From assembly GCA_947500575.1 (NCBI GenBank), contig CANMSI010000001.1:806001-870000 (forward strand): DNA of 64,000 nucleotides. The letters run 5' to 3'. Shown one piece after another: positions 44,390 to 52,864 of this stretch. Source of the DNA: an uncultured Flavobacteriaceae bacterium. GTDB lineage: Bacteria > Bacteroidota > Bacteroidia > Flavobacteriales > Flavobacteriaceae. How positions within the stretch are numbered: the stretch's first letter is position 1; each line of letters begins with the position of its first letter. The notes beneath the pieces are model-generated. The model was given only the letters and a program-made list of their open reading frames with translations. It had not been told where the DNA came from and searched no databases. A program made the translations under genes and the position numbers.

Positions 44390-44992
44390 TTAATCTGTTA
44401 TCAATTCTACTTCTGCGTTGGGTTGAAAAAGATACAGTCTTCCCGAAGATATCTCTATACACTCATAACGCTTTACTCTTTTATTCCCTTTCTTGTATAA
44501 TTTTCCATTATGTATGCGAAAGACACTTCCCACTGGTAATTCAAAAACGTAAGATTTTTCTGATAATTGTGTATCAAACAGTTTTAAGGCTATGGATAGG
44601 TTTGCATCTGTACTACTGCTTGCTTTGGGGTTTTTAAAATGTTTTGCTAAAAGGGGCAATAATTTTGCCGGGAATATTTCTGGTCTAATAAAGGGTAACA
44701 TTAAATACTGAAACGTCTGTTTCCACTCTAAGCCATGCGGTTTTATTCGCCTTCCAAACTTCTCAAAAGCAACCAAATGGGCAATTTCATGGATGAGTGT
44801 AATTAAAAACCGATACTTATTTAAGGTGGCATTCACCGTAATCTGATGCGCGCCGTTGGGCATACGCCTATAATCTCCATGCCTTGTAATTCGTTCATTA
44901 ACAATTTTCAAATGCACCCTAGTTTCCTTAATGAGTTGTAAACAGGGATTCACCGCATTTTGAGGAAGGTATTTTTCGAGTATATCATCCAT
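44390..44992 (-). CDS. SprT-like zinc metalloprotein
   Basis: The ATG at 44992 is taken as start (MDDILEKYLPQNAVNPC), because the 20 residues before it in the open frame are unlike the family; this gives 200 residues. The SprT core contains the zinc motif HEIAHLVAFEKFG (HExxH) and the downstream region KPHGLEWKQTFQYL with the third ligand His. The C-terminal half has a beta region (FELPVGSVFRIHNGKLYKKG). SprT-domain proteins are putative metalloproteases related to SPRTN, without a settled bacterial function. Cytoplasmic. Confidence 0.82.
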   Translation of the reverse strand: MDDILEKYLPQNAVNPCLQLIKETRVHLKIVNERITRHGDYRRMPNGAHQITVNATLNKYRFLITLIHEIAHLVAFEKFGRRIKPHGLEWKQTFQYLMLPFIRPEIFPAKLLPLLAKHFKNPKASSSTDANLSIALKLFDTQLSEKSYVFELPVGSVFRIHNGKLYKKGNKRVKRYECIEISSGRLYLFQPNAEVELITD

Positions 44993-45097
44993 TGAAACAA
45001 AAGTAGGGTTTTTGACAACCTGATAAAAATGGGTTAAATTGATTTTATACACAGAAACACCTAACTTCGTTTTCTACAGAAACAAATGCCATTTAGA

Positions 45098-45721
45098 ATG
45101 AAAAAACTGTTCCTTAGTTTTCTAGTGCTCATACTTGCTAGTTGCGGTCCCAAAATTTTTAAAAGTGTTTGGACCCAAGAAATTGCTCCTGAAAACTATG
45201 CGGTACGATTTGAAACCACCAAAGGAGATTTTGAATTAGAAATCACAAGAGGTTTATCCCCTAAAGCAGCAGATCGTTTTTATCAACTCGTAAAGCATCA
45301 TTATTTTGATAATAGCATTTTTTATAGGGTGAACCCTGGTTTTGTGGCGCAGTTTGGAAGCAGTGACTCTCTGAAATACAATGCATGGAATGCTGTTAAA
45401 GTACCTGATGAAAAAACCATTCAAAGCAATGAAAAAGGCACTTTGAGTTTTGCCAGAGGTGGCAAAAATACAAGAACCACTGATTTATTTATCAACCTGA
45501 AAAATAATGCCTACTTGGATAGTATTGACTATTCAGAAGTAGTTGGCTTCCCATCTTTCGGAAAAGTCACTAGTGGTATGGAAGTATTGGAATCTTTGTA
45601 TGATAGATACGCAGACACTACCATGAGCAGCTTGGATTTGATGTATACCGATAGACAAGAGTTCTTAAAGAAATTTCCTGAATTAGACTTGATCCATAAA
45701 GCATATTTTTTGGAAAAATAA
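45098..45721 (+). CDS. Cyclophilin-type peptidyl-prolyl isomerase lipoprotein
   Basis: The ATG at 45098 is used (MKKLFLSFLVLILASC, Cys16 lipobox); an upstream ATG at 45086 adds four residues. The mature protein is a cyclophilin domain: VRFETTKGDFELEITRGLSP, then FYQLVKHHYFDNSIFYRVNPG, and KGTLSFARGGKNTRTTDLFINL. The catalytic Arg is in the FYRV segment. It would catalyse proline isomerisation of envelope proteins from a membrane-anchored position. The length (207) is slightly longer than typical, from a C-terminal extension rich in charged residues. Confidence 0.88.
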   Translation: MKKLFLSFLVLILASCGPKIFKSVWTQEIAPENYAVRFETTKGDFELEITRGLSPKAADRFYQLVKHHYFDNSIFYRVNPGFVAQFGSSDSLKYNAWNAVKVPDEKTIQSNEKGTLSFARGGKNTRTTDLFINLKNNAYLDSIDYSEVVGFPSFGKVTSGMEVLESLYDRYADTTMSSLDLMYTDRQEFLKKFPELDLIHKAYFLEK

Positions 45722-45782
45722 GGGCAATGCTAAACCATATTGGTGGCTTTTTAATTCTTTTAAAATTAAATTGTAAGACAGG

Positions 45783-47669
45783 TTGAAAAAAACTATGATC
45801 TTTCTTTTATGTTCCCTTTCCTTATCCATGCTTAGCGCACAAAGCGCTTTGAATAGATTGGAAGATAAGACTCAATTTGATTTGTTCAGCGGCCCTCCTT
45901 TGTACCAAAAATACGGTCAGGTATCTGGTGTAAAAGTAGTTTTTGACATCAAAAAAGAAAGGCTTCATTTTATGAATGCGAATCGGTATACGCTGCATTA
46001 TGAGTTCTGTAAAAACTATTTGAATTACACCGGGGAACTTTCTTATTTCAATTCACATAATTACGGAGATAAAGGAAATCAAAAGTACTTATTGGCCAAC
46101 CTCAATTATTTTAAAACGCTTGATACCTATGTTCTTGAAATTTCCGCAGTAGATACCATGTCTGCCAATAATTTATTGAGGTTATATCAGCTTATAGCCG
46201 AACATAGCTTTATCGGTTCCGAATTAAAAATATTATTGAATACAACTCGACTTCAGACATTAGCTCCCATACTAAAAGAAAAAGCCCCATTAATTTATCC
46301 ATCCGATATTTATAAAAACCTTACCTACCAACCCATTGGCAAACATAAAGGATATGGTACTTTAAAGTTTGTAACTGACCTAACATCTTCTCTAAATGAC
46401 ATTGAACCTACAGATATTGTTGTTCTTAAAGAAACCCCACTATTCTTACCCGAGGTAGCTGGTATATTGGTAGCAAAATTTCAAACCCCCTTAAGTCATT
46501 TAACAATTTTAGGACAAAATAGAAAAATCCCTATTGCGGCATACACCTCCGCTTTTAAGGATTCTTCTTTATACGCTTTGGAACATAAAAGAGTACGTTA
46601 TGAAGTGGCCAATGATACCTTTTACATAGCGGTTAGTAATAAGAAAGAGCGTAAAAAAAGAAAACAGCGAACCATTAAAGTAGCTTCTGATTTAACAGTT
46701 GATTCGCTCATCGATATTGCTAAGCTTGGAAAGAAATCGTTTAAATATGTTGGAAATAAAGCTGCTAACTTTGGAACTCTGTATCGGTTAGCACGGAAAA
46801 ATAATTTCAAAACGCCTGAGGCTGCCTTTAGCATTCCCTTCTATTTTTACAAGCAACATATAGAACATAGCGAGGCAGCGATCTTAATTTCCAATTTACT
46901 TTCTAACCCTGCCATTTTATCGCAAAAAGATTCTCTTAAAAACTCTTTAAAACAGATAAGAACAAGTATAAAGAGAAGCCCCATAAATAGCGGATTACTT
47001 AAAGCTGTAAAGCAAAAAATCCACGCTAAAGGAACTCACAAAAGAATGCGTTTTAGATCTTCTACGAATGCAGAGGATGCGAAAGGTTTTTCTGGTGCTG
47101 GCTTATACACATCCAAAACAGGCATTGTAGATCACCCTAAAAAAACCTTGGAAAAGGCGATTAAAAAAGTTTGGGCAAGTCTATGGTCATACGAAGCATT
47201 TTTAGAACGGACGTACTACGGTATAGATCACAAACAAGTGTTTATGGGTATATTGGTGCACCGTTCTTTTCCAGAAGAAGATGTAAATGGCGTAGCAATT
47301 ACCAAAAATATTTATCGAGAAGGAAATCAAGGTTTTGTGGTAAATGCGCAATTGGGGAATGAAAGTGTGGTACAACCAAAAGAAGGTATTATCAGTGATC
47401 AATTCATTTGCTACCCAGATGAAGCTGATGATATCTATAAAAATACTGCGGATTATATTGCCACTTCAAGTCTTACGGAAGGGAAGCCTATTATGAAGCC
47501 GCACGAAATAAAGCAACTAGCCAATCAATTACATATTATTAAGCGCCACTTTTATAGGCGCATCGCAACGGGCAAAAGTTTTTTAGACTTTGGTATGGAT
47601 ATAGAGTTTAAACTAGACGGCCCAAATAGGCAACTATATATTAAACAAGCCCGTTTATATAACGATTGA
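45783..47669 (+). CDS. Exported PEP-synthase / glucan-water-dikinase-like protein
   Basis: The frame starts with TTG at 45783 (KKTMIFLLCSLSLSMLSAQ) or ATG at 45795; either way it begins with a Sec signal peptide. An N-terminal region of about 200 residues has no clear match. Next comes a phosphohistidine-like segment (VAGILVAKFQTPLSHLTILG, His239), then a PPDK_N-type ATP-grasp domain (GNKAANFGTLYRLARKNN; MRFRSSTNAEDAKGFSGAGL from residue 422; SLWSYEAFLERTYYGI). The order phosphohistidine then ATP-grasp is that of glucan water dikinase, the reverse of PPDK and PEP synthase. An ATP-dependent dikinase outside the cytoplasm is unexpected, so it may be a catalytically altered, ligand-binding member. 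Ends 2 bp before the converging SDR gene. Confidence 0.7.
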   Translation: MKKTMIFLLCSLSLSMLSAQSALNRLEDKTQFDLFSGPPLYQKYGQVSGVKVVFDIKKERLHFMNANRYTLHYEFCKNYLNYTGELSYFNSHNYGDKGNQKYLLANLNYFKTLDTYVLEISAVDTMSANNLLRLYQLIAEHSFIGSELKILLNTTRLQTLAPILKEKAPLIYPSDIYKNLTYQPIGKHKGYGTLKFVTDLTSSLNDIEPTDIVVLKETPLFLPEVAGILVAKFQTPLSHLTILGQNRKIPIAAYTSAFKDSSLYALEHKRVRYEVANDTFYIAVSNKKERKKRKQRTIKVASDLTVDSLIDIAKLGKKSFKYVGNKAANFGTLYRLARKNNFKTPEAAFSIPFYFYKQHIEHSEAAILISNLLSNPAILSQKDSLKNSLKQIRTSIKRSPINSGLLKAVKQKIHAKGTHKRMRFRSSTNAEDAKGFSGAGLYTSKTGIVDHPKKTLEKAIKKVWASLWSYEAFLERTYYGIDHKQVFMGILVHRSFPEEDVNGVAITKNIYREGNQGFVVNAQLGNESVVQPKEGIISDQFICYPDEADDIYKNTADYIATSSLTEGKPIMKPHEIKQLANQLHIIKRHFYRRIATGKSFLDFGMDIEFKLDGPNRQLYIKQARLYND

Positions 47670-47671
47670 TC

Positions 47672-48349
47672 CTAAGGGGTACTGTTAGACACCTGCAGTA
47701 ATTTACCATTGTACATCTGATGTCCATTTAAGGCAAACTCTTTAATGTAGGTAGCCATTTCCAAAGCCGAAGTAGGGGCTTCATATCCTGGAAAAGCTTC
47801 TTCCAACATTTCGGTTTGCACAGCCCCCAAAGCCAAGACATTGAAGGATGGCCCCGTTTCTTTGAACTCTTCTGCCCATAATTCCGTTAAGGTAATAACA
47901 GCGCCTTTACTAGAGCTATAGGCAGATAAACCTGGAAATTTCATACTTCCCTGAACACCTCCCATGGAACTTATGGTGACTACATGACCTCCTTTTTTCA
48001 TCTTCGGCAACACGCTCTTAGTAACTGTTGCTACTCCAAATACATTTACGCGATATACTGCCTCGAACGCCTCATCACTCGTTTCCAAAAAAGGTTTATT
48101 CAAAAGAGTACCAGCATTGTTAATTAAAACATCTACTACTTCCCATTCATTCAAAAAATCTTCCAATCGTTGAATGTCGGACTTCTTAGATAAATCAAAT
48201 GGAAAATATGTAATTTTTGGATGATTCAACTTAGCAATGGGTGCTATATTTCTAGAAAGCGCTAGAACCTGATGACCAGCAGCCGCAAAAAGTTGTACCA
48301 TTTCAAATCCAATCCCTCGACTAGATCCCGTAATAATTACATTCGCCAT
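47672..48349 (-). CDS. Short-chain dehydrogenase/reductase (SDR)
   Basis: A classical SDR of 225 residues: the cofactor motif VIITGSSRGIGFEMV (TGxxxGIG), the structural motif LINNAGTL (NNAG), and the active site Ser in ISSMGG with YSSSKGA (YxxxK). The acidic residue after strand 2 is absent and Arg follows (LALSRNI), suggesting NADP(H) preference. Substrate unknown. Its start overlaps the stop of the M28 peptidase gene by 1 bp, so the two are co-transcribed. Confidence 0.88.
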   Translation of the reverse strand: MANVIITGSSRGIGFEMVQLFAAAGHQVLALSRNIAPIAKLNHPKITYFPFDLSKKSDIQRLEDFLNEWEVVDVLINNAGTLLNKPFLETSDEAFEAVYRVNVFGVATVTKSVLPKMKKGGHVVTISSMGGVQGSMKFPGLSAYSSSKGAVITLTELWAEEFKETGPSFNVLALGAVQTEMLEEAFPGYEAPTSALEMATYIKEFALNGHQMYNGKLLQVSNSTP

Positions 48350-49392
48350 TAGTTGTATTTAATCTCCCTTTCAGCAGCGTTTAAAATTCCCTTCAGTACC
48401 GGAATAGTTTTATTAACCACCATTGCCATATGATCGTAATCCATAAGTTCTACCTCATCACCTACTTTATGATAGTGGTCAAAATTGGTAAAGTCAAAAG
48501 TGCAATAGGTCTGAGATGGCACGCCAAATTCTGTATGAAATGGATAGTTATCAGATCTTTGAAAAAGATTAAACTCTTTTGCGGTGGGTAAAAATCCTAT
48601 GAGGTTTTCAGTAGTATAACTATTACTCACTTCAGCTAAATTAGAACGTTCATAACCCGTGATATACATAAAATAGTCTTTATCCGCTAACGGGACCCCA
48701 ACCATTTCAAAATTAAGCATGGCATATAAATTCAAGTTTTGCTCCTTCAATTTTTTAGCCAAATGTTTAGATCCTAACAGTCCTTTTTCTTCTGCACTAA
48801 ACAGCGCAAAAATAATACTTCGCTTATTGGATTTGGCATTCCCAAAATAACGAGCCAATTCTAACACAGTTGTGGTGCCGGAGGCATTATCATTTGCACC
48901 ATTGGCAATGGCATCGCCATTATCTTCTTTGATTCTTCCAATATGGTCATAGTGTGCGCCAATCACTACAAACTCTTTTTTCAATACAGGATCGGTACCT
49001 TCAAGGATACCTACCATATTATAGGCAGTAGGTTCAAAATTACTGAGTGTATCTCTGTAGGTTTTGAAATAAGGTGCTATGCTATTCTCCTTAAAAATGT
49101 TTTCTATAAAATCGGCTGCTTTTGCAATGCCTTCACTTCCAGAATCACGCCCTTGTAATTCATCGGAAGCTAAGAAGTTCATTATGGCTCCGATCTCTTC
49201 TTTAGAAGAAAAGGAAGTCGTTGCTTTTGGCGCAGCAATCATTTTATCTTCTTCCACCGCCTCTTCAGAAGTTACAACACGTCCTTTTAAACCTTCAGGA
49301 CCTCCAATATTCGCCTCTGGGGTTTCTTTTAGTTTGGTACTGCTGCAACCTATTAGTAGGAGTGCTAATGCATATTGAAATACAATTTTCAT
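48349..49392 (-). CDS. M28-family aminopeptidase lipoprotein
   Basis: The protein (347 residues) has a lipoprotein signal peptide (MKIVFQYALALLLIGC, Cys16) and an M28 zinc peptidase domain. Metal ligands are visible as IGAHYDHIG, GANDNASGTTTVLELARYF and FSAEEKGLLGS, followed by FHTEFGVPSQTYCTFD with the last His. It would release N-terminal amino acids from peptides at the periplasmic face or the cell surface. It overlaps the SDR gene by 1 bp. A terminator (49427-49453) separates it from the upstream E2 gene. Confidence 0.9.
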   Translation of the reverse strand: MKIVFQYALALLLIGCSSTKLKETPEANIGGPEGLKGRVVTSEEAVEEDKMIAAPKATTSFSSKEEIGAIMNFLASDELQGRDSGSEGIAKAADFIENIFKENSIAPYFKTYRDTLSNFEPTAYNMVGILEGTDPVLKKEFVVIGAHYDHIGRIKEDNGDAIANGANDNASGTTTVLELARYFGNAKSNKRSIIFALFSAEEKGLLGSKHLAKKLKEQNLNLYAMLNFEMVGVPLADKDYFMYITGYERSNLAEVSNSYTTENLIGFLPTAKEFNLFQRSDNYPFHTEFGVPSQTYCTFDFTNFDHYHKVGDEVELMDYDHMAMVVNKTIPVLKGILNAAEREIKYN

Positions 49393-49426
49393 ATGTTTCT
49401 ATTTTTTTAAAGTTTAAAGATAAAAA

Positions 49427-49453
49427 AAAGCATCTGTCTAGGACGGATGCTTT
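49427..49453 (-). terminator. Intrinsic terminator of the pdhA-E2 operon
   Basis: A 12-bp stem with one T-G wobble (AAAGCATCTGTC / GACGGATGCTTT, loop TAG) is followed on the minus strand by a run of eight T. It starts 24 bp after the E2 stop codon. Confidence 0.85.
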
Positions 49454-49476
49454 CTATAAATTATACATATATGCCT

Positions 49477-51111
49477 TTAAGCAAGCATGGTAACAGGGTT
49501 TTCTAGATAGGCTCTAAGGGTTTGCATAAACTGCGCTCCTGTTGCTCCATCTACTGTTCTATGATCACATGCTAAGGTTACTTTCATTGTATTTCCAACT
49601 ACAATTTCTCCATTTTTTACTACTGGCTTTTCTACAATAGCACCTACAGATAAGATTGCAGAGTTAGGTTGATTAATAATAGAGGTAAATTCTAAAATTC
49701 CAAACATTCCCAGATTCGAAACGGTAAAGGTACTTCCCTCCATTTCGGCGGGCGTTAATTTTTTATTCCTAGCTCTCCCTGCTAAATCCTTCACAGATGC
49801 ACCGATTTGAGTTAGACTCATTTGATCCGTAAATTTTAATACAGGCACTACCAATCCTTCATCAACTGCAACTGCAACACCTACATTAACATGCTGGTTG
49901 TATCTTGTAGTATCTCCGTTCCACATGGTGTTCACCTGGGGGTGTTTTCTTAAAGCCATTGCACAGGCTTTCACCACCATATCGTTAAAAGAAACTTTGG
50001 TATCTGGCAAGCCATTAATTTGAACCCTGGAAGCCTTGGCATTATCCATGTCTACCTCAATTGTAAGATAATAGTGAGGAGCTGTAAATTTAGATTCGGC
50101 CAAACGTTTTGCAATCGTTTTACGCATTTGCGAATTCTTCACTTCTTCGCTATGCTCTTCTCCTACAGGTAAATTTACAGGAGCAATTGCACCTGCACTG
50201 GTCTGTGCTGATGGAACTGTAGCTGCAGGCTCCGAAGATTTTGAAGGAACATAATTTTCAACATCCTTCTTTACAATTCTGCCATGATCACCTGTTCCTT
50301 TGACATCTGCTATGTTAATACCTTTATCTGATGCAATTTTCTTAGCAAGTGGAGAGGCAAAAATACGCTGCCCATCTGCGCTTGAATTATCAGAAGCAAC
50401 GGCAATCTCTTTCTTGGTTTCAGGTTCCGAAGTACTCTCTTCTTTGGCAGTAGCTGTTTTGGCTTCGTCGGATGGGGCAGCATTTAATACTGCATTTACA
50501 TCCGTACCTTGCGGTCCAATAACTGCTAATACTGCATCTACAAGTGCGGATTCCCCTTCCTGAATTCCTATATGTAATAAAGTACCGGAATAGAAAGACT
50601 CAAATTCCATGGTTGCTTTATCTGTCTCTATCTCAGCTAAAATATCGCCTTCTTCTATAGTATCACCTACTTTTTTTAACCAGGAAGCCACAGTACCTTC
50701 TTCCATGGTATCACTTAAGCGAGGCATTTTAATTACTTCTACTCCTTCCGGGATTTCAGTAGCAGCAGGCGCAGCCACCTCTTCAGACGGAACTGGTGCG
50801 GCATCTTCAACCGTTTCAGAAACAGCTGGAGCCACATCATCGCTTCCATTTAACAGACCGGATATATCTTCTCCTTCCGTTCCGATGATAGCTAATAAAG
50901 AATCTACAGGAGCTCCATCTCCTTCAGCAATACCAATATGAAGCAATGTTCCTTCATGAAAGGACTCAAACTCCATGGTGGCCTTATCCGTCTCTATCTC
51001 AGCTAAAATATCGCCTTCTTCTATCTTATCCCCTACTTGTTTGAGCCACTTAGCTACGGTACCTTCTTCCATAGTATCGCTAAGCCTCGGCATATTAATT
51101 ACTTCTGCCAT
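49477..51111 (-). CDS. pdhC: Pyruvate dehydrogenase E2 (dihydrolipoamide acetyltransferase)
   Basis: A 544-residue E2 with two N-terminal lipoyl domains, each with the ETDKATMEFESF block and lipoylated Lys (about residues 43 and 168). A Pro/Ala/Glu-rich linker follows, then the peripheral-subunit-binding domain (FASPLAKKIASDKGI) and the acyltransferase core ending with the HRTVDGATGAQF motif. The two lipoyl domains are near-identical at the DNA level around 50610-50660 and 50970-51020, showing recent domain duplication or conversion. It follows pdhA by 3 bp. An E1-beta gene is not adjacent, as usual for Flavobacteriaceae. Confidence 0.95.
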   Translation of the reverse strand: MAEVINMPRLSDTMEEGTVAKWLKQVGDKIEEGDILAEIETDKATMEFESFHEGTLLHIGIAEGDGAPVDSLLAIIGTEGEDISGLLNGSDDVAPAVSETVEDAAPVPSEEVAAPAATEIPEGVEVIKMPRLSDTMEEGTVASWLKKVGDTIEEGDILAEIETDKATMEFESFYSGTLLHIGIQEGESALVDAVLAVIGPQGTDVNAVLNAAPSDEAKTATAKEESTSEPETKKEIAVASDNSSADGQRIFASPLAKKIASDKGINIADVKGTGDHGRIVKKDVENYVPSKSSEPAATVPSAQTSAGAIAPVNLPVGEEHSEEVKNSQMRKTIAKRLAESKFTAPHYYLTIEVDMDNAKASRVQINGLPDTKVSFNDMVVKACAMALRKHPQVNTMWNGDTTRYNQHVNVGVAVAVDEGLVVPVLKFTDQMSLTQIGASVKDLAGRARNKKLTPAEMEGSTFTVSNLGMFGILEFTSIINQPNSAILSVGAIVEKPVVKNGEIVVGNTMKVTLACDHRTVDGATGAQFMQTLRAYLENPVTMLA

Positions 51112-51114
51112 CTC

Positions 51115-52113
51115 CTATAATTTATGTTGTAAAAATGGGTAGTCTTCTTGTTCATATACCATATCGTATAATTGATTTACCGGAGGATACGCTGATTCTT
51201 CCGCAAATTTCTCACATTCGGCTACCATTGCTTTTACTCGCTGGTCAATTTCCTTTATTTGATCTTCGGTAGCATATTCCTTTTCCAAAACAATATCCTT
51301 TACCTGCGTAATAGGATCTATCTTTTTGTATTCTTCTACCTCATCCTTGGTTCTATAATGTTGTGCATCAGACATAGAATGCCCTCTGTAACGATACGTT
51401 TTCATTTCTAAAAAAGTAGGACCTCCACCACTACGAGCTCTTTCAATAGCCTTACTCATTTCCTCCGCTACCGTAACTGGGTTCATTCCATCTACCGGAC
51501 CACAAGGCATTTCGTACCCTAATCCTAGTTTCCATATCTCTGTTGAATAGGATGTTCTCTCTACTGAAGTTCCCATGGCATAACCATTGTTTTCACAAAC
51601 AAAAACAACGGGAAGTTGCCACAGCATGGCAAGATTAAAAGTTTCGTGCAGCGAACCCTGGCGTACCGCACCATCCCCCATATAACATAGGGTAACGGCA
51701 TCTCTTTTAAAGTATTTATCACCAAAAGCCAAACCTGCACCCAAAGGAATTTGTCCACCAACTATACCATGCCCACCATAAAAACGATGCTCTTTGGAAA
51801 AAATATGCATAGAACCTCCCATGCCTTTAGAAGTACCTGTTACTTTGCCATATAATTCTGCCATCACTTTTTTGGGATCCACTCCCATTCCAATAGGTTG
51901 TACATGGTTTCTGTAAGCAGTAATCATTCTATCCTTTGTAAGATCCATAGCATGCAAGGCACCCGCTAAAACAGCTTCTTGTCCATTATACAAATGGAGA
52001 AACCCTCTCACTTTCTGCTGGATGTAAACCGCTGCAAGTTTATCTTCAAACTTTCTCCAAAATAGCATATCCTCATACCATTTTAGGTAGACTTCTTTGG
52101 TTATTTTTTCCAT
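51115..52113 (-). CDS. pdhA: Pyruvate dehydrogenase E1 component, alpha subunit
   Basis: The 332-residue protein has the thiamine diphosphate motif MGDGAVRQGSLHETFNLA and the phosphate-loop-like region YRYRGHSMSDAQHYR of E1-alpha, plus the typical start TKEVYLKWYEDMLFWRKFEDK. With E1-beta it decarboxylates pyruvate and transfers the acetyl group to E2. It is the first gene of a two-gene unit with E2 and has a TATTTTTG -7 box at 52156-52163. Confidence 0.95.
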   Translation of the reverse strand: MEKITKEVYLKWYEDMLFWRKFEDKLAAVYIQQKVRGFLHLYNGQEAVLAGALHAMDLTKDRMITAYRNHVQPIGMGVDPKKVMAELYGKVTGTSKGMGGSMHIFSKEHRFYGGHGIVGGQIPLGAGLAFGDKYFKRDAVTLCYMGDGAVRQGSLHETFNLAMLWQLPVVFVCENNGYAMGTSVERTSYSTEIWKLGLGYEMPCGPVDGMNPVTVAEEMSKAIERARSGGGPTFLEMKTYRYRGHSMSDAQHYRTKDEVEEYKKIDPITQVKDIVLEKEYATEDQIKEIDQRVKAMVAECEKFAEESAYPPVNQLYDMVYEQEDYPFLQHKL

Positions 52114-52155
52114 GTATTACTTTGCTTTATTATAGTTTTTGATCAAGAAAGAAAA

Positions 52156-52163
52156 CAAAAATA
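52156..52163 (-). promoter_or_regulatory. -7 box of the pdhA operon
   Basis: On the minus strand TATTTTTG matches TAnnTTTG, 42 bp before the pdhA start codon. A clear -33 element is not seen. Confidence 0.5.
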
Positions 52164-52283
52164 CACATTAAATTTATAGTGTAAAAAATTTGAGACAAAA
52201 GCTTTAATAGAAGTATGCACGGATGCAGAAATCGTAAAATTAACAAGTTATTTTTATGATATATACAATTTCAAATTAGAGGC

Positions 52284-52772
52284 TTATTCCTTTAAAAAGG
52301 AACTTCCAAAAGCTAAGGGTAAAATATCTGCAACTGCATCGCATTTAATAATCTTTCCAACTTCACCCATGAGTAGAATAGGAATTGGACTTTCTTGTTT
52401 TTGCTCATACTCAGAAATTACCTGTCTGCAATTGCCGCAAGGCGCGACCGCCTCTTTTACCACATAATCTTTAGAAGTAGCTGTAATAGCAATTGCTTTG
52501 ACCGCCATACCTGGGTATATAGCTCCTGCTTGGAAGATTGCTACACGTTCTGCACAAAGCCCGGATGGATAACAAGCATTCTCTTGATTATTCCCAATAA
52601 CCACTTTCCCATTTTCCATCAGCACCGCGGCGCCAACTTGAAAGTTAGAATAGGGAGCATAGGCATTCTTTCTTGCTGCTATAGCAGTTTGAAGTAAACT
52701 ACGATCTTCTGAGGAAAGTTCTTCTAAAGAATCGAAAACAGAAAACTCAAATGCTATTTTTTGCTTGTGCAT
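52284..52772 (-). CDS. cdd: Cytidine deaminase
   Basis: A homotetrameric-type enzyme of 162 residues. It has the catalytic CAERVAIFQA (Cys ligand and Glu acid), the PCGNCRQVISEY block that supplies the other two zinc cysteines, and the substrate motif NFQVGAAVLMENG. It deaminates cytidine and deoxycytidine in pyrimidine salvage. The N-terminal 20 residues (IAFEFSVFDSLEEL) are an extension common in flavobacterial versions. It lies between porV and pdhA; a terminator after porV suggests it has its own transcript. Confidence 0.95.
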   Translation of the reverse strand: MHKQKIAFEFSVFDSLEELSSEDRSLLQTAIAARKNAYAPYSNFQVGAAVLMENGKVVIGNNQENACYPSGLCAERVAIFQAGAIYPGMAVKAIAITATSKDYVVKEAVAPCGNCRQVISEYEQKQESPIPILLMGEVGKIIKCDAVADILPLAFGSSFLKE

Positions 52773-52809
52773 AAAGACTTGTACTTAATGGTTATTTATA
52801 AAAATAAGA

Positions 52810-52832
52810 AAAACCCGCTTTACACGGGTTTT
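52810..52832 (-). terminator. Terminator after porV
   Basis: The 8-bp stem AAAACCCG / CGGGTTTT with a 7-base loop lies 33 bp after the porV stop on the minus strand and is followed by T-rich sequence (TTTCTTA). It can end porV transcription before cdd. Confidence 0.75.
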
Positions 52833-52864
52833 CTATACTTTAATAATTATGTCAATTATTCGTT

